Below, in pieces: positions 21,218-30,790 of a stretch of DNA of 64,000 bases. Source of the DNA: Laburnicola sp. R22_1 (Eukaryota; Ascomycota; Dothideomycetes; Pleosporales; Didymosphaeriaceae); assembly GCA_014281115.1 (NCBI GenBank), contig JACONQ010000017.1:1426001-1490000 (forward strand), given 5' to 3'. Every line of letters begins with the position of its first letter. Within the stretch, counting starts at the first letter, position 1. The translations under genes were made by a program, and so were the position numbers. The notes beneath the pieces are model-generated. The model was not told the DNA's origin. It did not search any database and saw only the letters and a list, made by a program, of their open reading frames with translations.

Positions 21218-23404
21218 ACTATCTACTTTAGATAATTATAGAAGTGCTTATATAAAGCACTTAATAGTTACTTTAACACTACTATTAACTATAACTAGTA
21301 TTAGATAGACTAGACTATAATAACTTTTATATAATACTAGTACAAGAACTCTAATAAAAGTCTATATAAAGTCCTAGAGGTAATAATTAATAGGCTTACT
21401 CTTATATAAAGAGTATTAAGTGTAAACTTTACTAAGGAAGTTCCTCTCTATACTATTATTATATAAATATGCTATAGATACCTAGAACTAGAGTAAGCTA
21501 TATTTACCCCTAAGCCTATTTATAAAGCTCTATTTACTAATCTCTATATATTAATCTAAGTTGCAATTAATTGCTAATCTAATTAGCACTTATAAAAGGC
21601 TAATATATACTACACTAATTGCAAATATAACTTTTCTATATAAAAAGGTAGACTACTAGCCCCTTATAAATAAGAGTTTTATAGACAATTGATACTATTA
21701 TTATTGCTATTTAGATCCTAATTAAATAATATTTATATAAGACAAAAGAAGTATTTTATATACTATAAGAAAGGTTATTAGTCTTCTAACTATCTATATA
21801 ATAAGTGTACCTACATAATAAGATAGTAAATTATCTTCTATAAAGAGTATAATAATAAAACGCCTTTATACAAAACTGTTTAGTCCTATAGTTAGAATAT
21901 AGAAGGGTATAATAATAAGGAACCTAATTTATATAAAAGAAGTAAAGTAAAGATAATAAAAATAGTAATAATTAAGTGTTCTACCTAACTACTACTATCT
22001 ATCTTTACTATATAACTAGTAAACACATCTATAAAACAAAGCTAAAAGAGTATATAGAATAGTTTATTTTTAAAAATTAATACTATACAATATACTAAGA
22101 TAAACTATAGAATATAGGTGTAGCATGAATTTCTACTATTAGAAAAGTATAGGTAGAGATATACGTATAAGAGAATTCCTATATATTAATTAATTAGATA
22201 CCTAGTAATACTAATATTAGCTTTAGAGGTTAGAATCTATAAAAATTATAAATTTAATAGCAATAGTTACTTACTATATTCTAGATACTCTAACACTATT
22301 CCTGCTATTACTAGTAAATGCTAATAAGCTAGGTGCCTACTTTAATAATATTCTAGATATTATTATATAAAAGGATAGCACAATGATACCTATTATATAT
22401 AAATAGAGACACTCTTTTTTAATATTAGTAAGGAAGAAACTATATCTTTCTTTACTAAATAAGAACTCTATTGTCTTTATTAATAATTTAGACATTCTTA
22501 TATAGAAAGACTTTAGAAGATACTTACTAATACTAGCTATAAAGTAGATACTACTATACTAAATAAAATTTAGAAGTTTTGCTACTACTATTAATTATAT
22601 AAATAAGTCCTATATCGCTTAAGTTTACTATTAAGGATAACACCTACTTTAATTATAAAATTATTATTAATATTATATATATTAGAACTAAAAACGTACT
22701 ATATATTATAGATGCAGATATATTATTTTAAGCTACAATTTTCTTAAAATTAATATCTATATAAGATGCGTAGAAAGCCCTCTATAGATACTAGATTAAT
22801 ATCTACTAAGGTCTACCTAACTATATTATATATAATCTAGGTATAAACTTTATATTAGATAAGTTTAGGAACTACGTAAAGATTATTAGCGCAATCTATA
22901 TATAGATGCCTATAGAGGTATATTAGGTAATAGGGAAGGTTAAGCATTTATACGTACCTTTCTATAAAGCCTTTAATATTTTTAAGGCTAAACTAGAAAA
23001 TTATATAAATAAGAAGAATATCCTTTAGATAGCTATTAAAGCTATTAATAACACTATAGGCCTAAATAGCCTTATACCTATACTACTAGTCTTTAGCGTA
23101 TATTCTAGAATTAATATAAATTCTTCTCTATTATCTAATATTATTACACGTATAAATGCTGTATAAAAGACAATAAAGATATTATAAAAGAAAAAGAATA
23201 AAACTAATATTAATTATGCGCTACATATTTATAATAGTCTATTAGTAGTGTATAAAGTTCTTAAGCTCCTACTTAAATCTAAGGTTATAGTTTAGAAAGA
23301 GAAAAGTAAATAGATAGGCCTATATAGAATTAAGGATATTAAGGATAAACATATAATTCTTAATTTAAGAAATAGTTTAGTAAAGTTTCGCTATATATAA
23401 GTTA

Positions 23405-23512
23405 ACTCCTTTTTATTAATACCTTAAAACGCTTTTCTGTGTATATAATAGTAGGAGGTATATCTGCTATTATTGTCATATTTTTATTAGAAACCCCTTA
23501 GTCGCAAAAAAA
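23405..23512 (+). mobile_element. R3-g: 5'-truncated R3 retroposon inside the copia relic
   Basis: 108 bp between perfect 14-bp repeats CTATATATAAGTTA (23391-23404 and 23513-23526). Ends CCTTAGTCGCAAAAAAA. Confidence 0.8.
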
Positions 23513-24642
23513 CTATATATAAGTTAAGCTATACTATTATAAAGAAGATTACACTTTCCTACTATTATATAAAATATATAATATTGTCCCTATATAAAGG
23601 GATCCTCTAGAGAAGAGGAAAAAAGGCCGCCTAAGAAAAAATACTATATTCCTTTTCTAGAAAGAGGCAAGCAGTTAGCAACTATTTCTAAAGCTCTATA
23701 TAGAAAGTGTAATTATAAAACCTAGAGCACCTTTTAAAAAGTTAGATTGCATAAAGATAGATACTTTAATTGCTAATAGTATATTTAAGATTCTTCTCTT
23801 TAACCTATCTAAGTATAAAGGTAAAATCTTTAACCTCTACCTTATATAAGAAGTTAAGGACAAAACTACTTAACTATATAAGAAATTCTACCTTGTATTT
23901 ACTAGCTACTCTAATAAGGAGAAGAATAAAATTCTTACCTAATTATCTACTATCTAAAAAATAAGCTAGCGTCTACTTCTTATATTAGGAGCAAGCCTTT
24001 AGGCAATATATAGAATATATTATAAACTATAAAATATTACCTAGGCCTATATTTAGTTTACTAATAAACTAAACTATATGCTCTATACTAGACTACCTAA
24101 GAAACGACGTATAAACTTTCTATAAAATATAATTTTTATATTATATAACTACTCTATAGTGCAGCTAAATTAGGTCTTTACTAGTTTAAGACCTACTATA
24201 ACTACTATAAAGAGAAACTTAGTATAAAGACTTTATTATATAATCTATATCTGCTTATTACTAATAAAGGAGAACACACCTTTAAGATTACTAGCCTTTA
24301 GATAGATAATACCCTTAGTATTATTAATAAGAACTTCGCATAAAGAGAAGAAGAAGAGCTAAAGAAAGTAGCCTTCTATACAAAAGATAAAACTATCCTT
24401 GCTAAGGATTAACCTATTAAGTTTAATAGTAGAAGAATTTAGCTTATGCATAATACTATAGTTCTTATATAAAAAGGTTAAGTAAAGGGCCTTTATATAA
24501 TTAATTCTAAAGATAAAAATACTACTTAGAGGTATATAGAGCAGTGTGTAAGAGGCGCCTATATCGCATCTATATACTAACTAGAAGCTATATTTAATTT
24601 ATCTATTACTACTTAGACTATATTACTCTTATATAAAGATAG

Positions 24643-24769
24643 CTTTTTTTTATAATTACCTTTTTCACGCTCTTTTTAATTACTAAGCAGGGGGCTCTGC
24701 TGTTTTTGTCATGTTATTTAAGATAAAAGCCTTTGTCGTGCTACCCCTAGGTAGTTAATTTAACGCCAC
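24643..24769 (+). mobile_element. R2-h: R2 retroposon inside the copia relic
   Basis: 127 bp between perfect 12-bp repeats ATATAAAGATAG (24631-24642 and 24770-24781). Confidence 0.8.
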
Positions 24770-25975
24770 ATATAAAGATAGTAAGGCATTAAATATATAA
24801 ATCTAATAGCAAATTAATACTAGTAAGCGTAGTCTTATCTTTATACTATTAGATCTTTATTACGCAAAGCTATTTATCTTTACTAATAGCTTATTTGCTA
24901 ATAATAAGGACCTAAGCTTATAGCTAGAATTTCTAATTACTCTAGGTAATAAGTATTATATAGGTAATAGTAATAACTTTAATATTCTAGCAAATATTAT
25001 ATACTAGAATTTAACTAAGTATAAGGGAATAATAAGAAGTGTTCTTGCTAGCAAGCTCTATAGTATAGTAGGAGGATTTAACAATACTATTACTATTAGC
25101 ATAACCCTCTAAAAGATTATACGCACAGTTAGTTTACTACTAATTCCTATAGTTATTTATATAGATTTAAAGTCTTTCTATAACTATTTTATAAAACTAG
25201 GAACTATAAATAAGAAGCGCCTTATAATTAATATTATGTTACTCCACAAATTATATAAGCACTATAAGATCTCTAAAATTAAATAGATTAATAGAAAGGA
25301 TAACCCTACTAATACCTATATAAAGAAGGCCCTAAACTAGGCTCTAGAGTTCTTAATCTCTAGTAACACCTTAATAATTACTATTAAAGCATTAGTAGAT
25401 CATCTTAAGCCTGCCTATATAAGCTCTTCCTAGCCTTTATATAGGACTATTTCCTTATTATTTACTTATTTTTTATATAATATATTTATTTAATTCTTTA
25501 TATATATATGTATATATATTACTTAAAAATATATATTTTCTATCTACTATTTGTATAAAAAGAGAAGAAATATAATATATATTTATTTAGAAAAGAGTCT
25601 TTTTATTTTAGTATTAATAAATAATATTTAGTATTGTCTACCCTATTACTCTAGCCCTATCCTATGTAATAATTACACCTAGCACTATAGCTCTACTATA
25701 CGTAAGAACTATATAATTCTATCTAAAAGCCTACTAGTATATAGCACTTAATAAAGGGCCTAGGCCTAGTTGTACTGCTATAGTAGTAGGTGTATAGAGT
25801 ACCCCTAAGGTAACTACGCAACTAGACTAATAGCGTATAGAAATATTCTTTGCGCTAAATAACTTTAGCAGCCTATAAATATAAGTCTATACTAGCTAGA
25901 AGAATAGTATTAATATTATATAAAGGCATATACGTAATATTAAGTTCCTAAGCCTATTTTAAAGTTAGTATCTAT

Positions 25976-26079
25976 TAAAGATCTTCGTTGTGTGAAGATT
26001 CTAACCAAGATCGAGTCCGCACTATACACAGAGAGAAGTAAAACAGAAGGCACTAAAACCTAGTACCTAGCACATAGTA
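25976..26079 (-). mobile_element. R1-d: 5'-truncated R1 retroposon
   Basis: 104 bp between perfect 15-bp repeats AAAGTTAGTATCTAT (25961-25975 and 26080-26094). It keeps the 3' end of R1 and stops at the equivalent of CTATGTGCTAGG. Confidence 0.8.
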
Positions 26080-26094
26080 AAAGTTAGTATCTAT

Positions 26095-26630
26095 ATAATA
26101 GCAAACCTATAAGGAATAGGGGAACTTATATTAATAGAGATACTCTAGAAGAATGTATAGTTTATATAGGAACTAGTAAGAAGGGTAATATATATTCTTC
26201 TATCTAGAAGATTACGCACAATAAGATTAAAGCTAGAAAAGCTAACTTAGTTGCTAGCTAGTATAAGTGCTATTATTTATAGTAAGTTAGCACTATATAA
26301 AGACAAGATATTATATAATAAGAGGCATAATGTAGCACTATATAAAATAGGGAATTAGCTTAATAAAAAAAAGAGAAAAGAGCTAGAGAGAAGAGACACG
26401 TATAGAGAAATATTTAAAGTAGAGGATAAGAGAGAGAAGAATAAAGGAAGAAAAGCCTACCTTATATACCTTTCCCTTTTATCTAGAGCCTTAATTCCTA
26501 CCTCTTACTAGCATTTATCTTCTCTTTATCTAATATTATATAATTGCCTAATATTACTACCTAAATAGATAAGATAAATAGGTCTACCTACTATATAAGG
26601 AATAAACTAAGTGAAAAGAACTTTGTATAA
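26095..26630. other. Unassigned AT-rich sequence inside the island
   Basis: Purine-rich in places (AAAAGAGAAAAGAG near 26.37 kb). No gene or repeat family recognised. Confidence 0.4.
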
Positions 26631-27269
26631 ATAATATATTATTACTGTAATCTTATTATTAACTATATAATCTTACCTTTTACTCGACTTTAGTTAGAAT
26701 CTCCACACGACGAAGATTTTTAATAATCTTATCTTTAACTGCTATTAGCTAGACTACTACTCTACTACTAATAAGCCTAATTGCGCCTTTAATAAATAGT
26801 AGCAAAGTATAATAAATAGTTACTTAATAGAATCTTCCTATTAACTAAAGTAAACTAGCTAGAGTAGGAGGCGTATAGATAGGGAATAATAAATAGATAG
26901 AGTAAATATTAGCAAGTAGATAGTTTGTACAGAGGAAGAGAAAACTACTAATAGTAATCTTAAAAAAATAAAAAGTTGCTAGTGTCTATACACTATATAG
27001 GTAAGAGTACCTAAGAGTATTAAAGTTTTAATATTACTATATAATAGCATTATATAGAGATTATATAATACCTATGCGCCGCAGCCTATATGCCGCAGGA
27101 TCTTCTTCTTTCTATCTATACCCTCTCTAGAGATAAGTAATTAATACTAAGTTAGTTCTATTATATTATTTTATTTTCTTATATAATTATCCTATACACT
27201 CTTTATACTTACTAATATAGAGTATTAGATATTAATATCTGTATAGCTAGCTGTAGAGCCTATTCAACA
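26631..27269. repeat. LTR-like direct repeat L2
   Basis: Collinear with 28419-28996. Apart from the R1-e insertion the two copies are about 0.57 kb long. The right end, read on the minus strand, starts TGTTGAATAGGC, as an LTR would (TG start). The left end is unclear, perhaps because CA became TA by RIP. Confidence 0.5.
26681..26722 (+). mobile_element. R1-e: 42-bp stub of R1 inside L2
   Basis: Between ATAATCTTACCTTT (26667-26680) and ATAATCTTATCTTT (26723-26736). Only the last 42 bp of R1 are present (CTCCACACGACGAAGATT). L3 has the site uninterrupted at 28452-28465. Confidence 0.8.
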
Positions 27270-27282
27270 ATATTATTACTAT

Positions 27283-27500
27283 ATAGCGTTAATTTATCTA
27301 CCTAGGGGTAGGACAATAAAGGCTTTTATCTTAAATAATATAATAAAAAAAGCAAAGCCCCCTCCTTAGTAATTAAAAAGAGCGTAAAAAAGGTAATTAC
27401 AAAAATAAAGCGCGTTTAAACTACTAAGTAAGCTTAATAGTCTTAGCGCAAGACTCCTATAAGTAAATTTTTTATAAAGAGGCTACTTAGAACTTTAGAG
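27283..27500 (-). mobile_element. R2-i: long R2 retroposon copy
   Basis: About 218 bp, as long as R2-c, including the 5' part ending ACTTAGAACTTTAG (plus-strand reading). No clear target duplication. Confidence 0.55.
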
Positions 27501-28418
27501 GAGAAATAAAATAGCTTTAGCGCCGCTACACTATAGTTATCTATTCTTCGTTTACTATTTTAAGTTGTAAACTACTATTTAAATTATTATAAATAACACA
27601 AGTTAATATATTAATATATATATACTATTTCTTATAAGTAGTAGGATAATAGTAATATATATTAGATACACTATTACTCTATTACTATATTAAGGTTATT
27701 CTAATAAAATTTCTACTATTTTTCTACGCCTATACTTTCCTATCTATCTAGACATTAATATTGTTCCTAAAGAAGTACTTGCTATTGCTAAAAAGTATAC
27801 GCTAAAGATTTGCGCCGCTACTACTAAGGTAATACTAACACTAGAGTTCTATTCTATTTATAAGATAATTATTTATAGGAGACTAGTATATCTAACTATC
27901 TAGAAGGTAATTCTTATATACTAGCTAGGTTAATAGCTTATCTAGTTCTTAAAAACTAAGAGAACTATATTCTTACTCTAGTGGACACAATTACTTCTTA
28001 TTAGTACTAGAATTCTCTAGTAGGAGATATAAGAGGATAATAAGGTCTTTGTTAATAAGCTCTAGTATAGTAAGAGTATTATATAAATCTGCAAGATCTT
28101 TTTAGCTATTATTACTATTAAGTTAGCTTATATAAGCAAGTATACTACGTAGCAGCGCAAGCGTAAATAACTAATAATAGTAGTAGTAATAAGCTAGGTG
28201 TACTATATATACTATAAGTAAATCTTATACTAGGACTAAGAGCTTATAAGTATTAGGAGTGTAAGTAAGTTTAAACTATTATCGCATTATTAAGGTGTTT
28301 AAGGTTAGTCTTTAATTAGAACTAGGTGTCGTATATAGTACTATATAATAATCTTTCTTTTTTAATCTACTTTAACCTTAAACTAAAAAAAGATTAAAAA
28401 AGGCGTTTGCCAAGCTAA
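27501..28418. other. Degenerate sequence between L2 and L3
   Basis: Patches read as protein on the plus strand (for example KYTLKICAATTKV near 27.8 kb) but no family could be named. It may be the internal part of an element whose LTRs are L2 and L3. Confidence 0.3.
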
Positions 28419-28996
28419 TAATATTATTACTATAATATTATTATTAACTACGCAATCGTACCCTTAACTACTATTAGCTAAACTACTACTCTACTACTAA
28501 TAAGCCTAATTACGCCTCTAATAAATAGTAGTAAAGTATAATAAATAGTTACTTAATAGAATCTTTCTATTAACTAGAGTAGACTAGCTAAAGTAGAAGG
28601 CGCATAAATAGGGAAATAATAAATAAATAGAGTAAATATTAGTAAGTAAATAGTTTATATAAAGAAAAAAAGAACTACTAATAGTAACCTTAAAATAAAA
28701 AGTTACTAGTGTCTATACACTATATAGATAAGAGTACCTAAAAGAGTTAAGATTTTAATATTATTATATAATAGTATTATATAGGAATTATATAATGCGT
28801 ATACGCTACGGCCTATATACTATAGAATCTTCTTCTTTCTATTTATACTCTTTCTAGAGATAAGTAATTAATACTAAGTTAGTTCTATTATATTATTTTC
28901 TTGTTTTATATAATTACTCTATATACCCTTTATATTTACTAGTATAGAGTATTAGATACTAATATCTATATAGCTAGCTATAGAGCCTATTTAATA
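28419..28996. repeat. LTR-like direct repeat L3
   Basis: Second long copy of the L2 repeat, without the R1-e insertion. Ends GCCTATTTAATA where L2 has GCCTATTCAACA, so L2 is the less mutated at this end. Confidence 0.5.
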
Positions 28997-29330
28997 GTTA
29001 AAGTACTACTTAAGTACTAGGCTATTAGTAATAATAATACTATTATTTACTAAAAAGCTAGACTACTATATAAAATCTACCTAAACTTTCTACTTTTTTT
29101 ATAGATGTTAACCTTTATCTTAATTTAATATATAGTTAATAGCTTACTAAAGACCTTATTTATTTCTTTTAGTATATACGCCTATACCTATAGCTTAAAA
29201 TTATTATTTACCCTATTATCCTTATTAGTCTAGTATTATAGAGTATTAAGTAGTATTTCTAGCTATAAGAAGCTCTAAAGAACTTTTCTTAACTTAATAG
29301 AATTAGGCGTAAAACTTAGTAATAGCGTTA

Positions 29331-30034
29331 TTAGCTACATTAGGAAAGGTTTTTTTAGAGAGGCTGCTTAACTATGCGTAAACGTACGTAATTTTATATA
29401 AGTAATTTGCTCGTATAAAAATACTTAGAGATACGCAAATATGCGTAGAGTTATATAGGTATATATAAATAGTCTAAATAAGAATTTTTTTAAAGCTTTA
29501 TATATAGCGTTATTTTATCTACCTAGGAGTAGAACAACAAAGACTTTTATCTTAAATAATATAATAAAAAAAGTAGAGCCTCCTTCTTAGTTATTAAAAA
29601 AGAGCGTAAAAGATAAATTAAATAAAAAAGCTTTATAACTTTTTTGCTAGTAAAGCTATAAATTTAATTTTTTAATAGATTTATAGAAAAAACACTAGTC
29701 TTTAATTACTTAATTTAAAAATATTATTCTTATTATATAATCAGTTAATCATTAATAAAAACTCTTTATTAAAGTTTATACTTTTTAAAATAGTATTTTT
29801 ACCTTAAGCTACTAATTTTTATCTAATCTAATTCTTTTAAAAAATTATAAAACTATATTTTTATATTTTTAAATCTATAAAATCTAGAATTTAGAATTAG
29901 ATAGAAGATTTATATAATATAATACTAGTAGTAATTACTACTAGTGTATAGTAAGAGACGCTAAGTCTTAACTTTATACTTTAAAAAATATTTTTTAAAG
30001 CTTACTAAGTAGCTTACTACGTAGCTTACTAAGT
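29331..30034 (-). repeat. Right long inverted arm of the island
   Basis: Reverse complement is collinear with 8210-8880. It carries R2-j, which the left arm lacks. Confidence 0.7.
29503..29626 (-). mobile_element. R2-j: R2 retroposon inside the right arm
   Basis: 124 bp between perfect AAAGCTTTATA repeats (29492-29502 and 29627-29637). In the left arm the place is uninterrupted (TTATAAAGCTTTAAAAAAATTAC near 8.73 kb, given here in part). Confidence 0.7.
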
Positions 30035-30349
30035 ACTAGTGGAATATTACTAAATTAGCTATTAAACTTTTTTAGGAGCTATATAGCAGCGTTAGAAATA
30101 AAAGGCTCTTTTAGGTAAGGCGCTTAATAAGTTAGTAATAAGAGGTAGGTATTTATACTAGTAAGATAATTTTAATAAAAAATAAAATTAAACTTAAAAG
30201 ACGTAAGGCAAATAAAAAGATAAACTAGTATTTAAAACTAGGTTTTTACTAGCTAAATAGCTACTTTTAAATAACTCCTAGTTAGCTAAGGCACTATTAA
30301 AATACCCCCCTATACGCTTAGCGGCGTACTTGGCGATTACCTAATAAAA

Positions 30350-30384
30350 CTAACGCTTAAACTGACGACGGAACCGAACACGCC
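30350..30384 (-). repeat. Right terminal inverted repeat of the island
   Basis: Ends GACGGAACCGAACACGCC, followed by CTGAG (30385-30389). Partner of 7781-7812. Confidence 0.75.
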
Positions 30385-30389
30385 CTGAG

Positions 30390-30790
30390 TTGGCTGATGC
30401 CCAGGTGTTCCGAGCTCGCGCTATCCCTGAAATAGTCTGTGCGGTAAATCACGTGCTAAGCCAGACGCCCGCCGTCGGGACTGTGGTTCCGACAGGTACT
30501 ACCAGTGAAAAAGTTGCCAGGTGGGCACAAGAACAGTTATTTATGGCATGATTTACACATCTACGAAGCGCTATGGAGCATCATAGAAACCGTTCACTTG
30601 ATCAACGATGTGCAGGGCTAAGTACTCATCTAGCTGCCCCCTCATACCTGTCATCTGCTGTCTGCTATGCTATGCAACGCTAGCATGCAGTCAACCCTTC
30701 TCATACACGTTGAACTATGCCCAGGCACAATGCGTGGGAACACCCGTCCTGTAGCTTGCACACAGCCCAGAATTCTCCCAATGGAGCCAC
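30390..30790. other. Intergenic, between the island and the NOT4 3' side
   Basis: Normal base composition. No gene or repeat seen. Confidence 0.5.

Larger units (their letters stand above)
21218..25430 (+). mobile_element. Ty1/copia-type retrotransposon relic
   Basis: Domain relics run in copia order on the plus strand. A gag zinc-knuckle-like patch lies near 21.74 kb, an integrase core around 22.7-23.4 kb (reads NFILDKFRNYVKII and VIGKVKHLYVPFYKAFNIF with TAG/TAA in place of Gln), reverse transcriptase-like sequence around 23.8-24.6 kb, and RNase H around 24.85-25.1 kb (SLFANNKDLS, then RSVLASKLYS). R3-g and R2-h are inserted in it. Long terminal repeats were not identified with confidence. 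Every frame is broken. Confidence 0.7.
7781..30384. mobile_element. 22.6-kb AT-rich island bounded by terminal inverted repeats
   Basis: Base composition changes abruptly at both ends from balanced to strongly A+T-rich with many TpA, and no intact gene lies between. The outermost bases are inverted copies of each other, and a 5-bp direct repeat CTGAG flanks them at 7776-7780 and 30385-30389. Relic coding sequences inside have mostly lost Gln and Trp codons to TAA/TAG, as RIP produces. The edges plus the duplication suggest a single large DNA element that entered between the CCCH and NOT4 genes and later collected nested insertions. No transposase for the outer element was recognised. An alternative boundary, one base out on each side, gives a 3-bp TGA duplication. 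Confidence 0.7.

Noticed and set aside
23770..23964. 64-codon open frame in the island as a gene
   Set aside because: It lies within the degenerate copia relic and has AT-driven composition; no start context or conserved motif.
9400..29640. CRISPR-like array from the repeated short sequences
   Set aside because: Copies are dispersed in both orientations with individual duplications and no regular spacing; eukaryotic DNA.
7781..30384. The island as a centromere or an ordinary AT-isochore
   Set aside because: Exact inverted ends and a flanking duplication point to insertion. A centromere would not be expected to have these, though a role in chromatin cannot be excluded.
7781..30384. The island as a Starship element
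   Set aside because: No tyrosine-recombinase captain gene or intact cargo was seen at either end, and the inverted repeats and 5-bp duplication do not fit well.
7776..30389. 8-bp hAT-type duplication at the island edges
   Set aside because: The eight bases outside each edge do not match in any one-base-shifted frame; only CTGAG, or TGA with shifted edges, is repeated.
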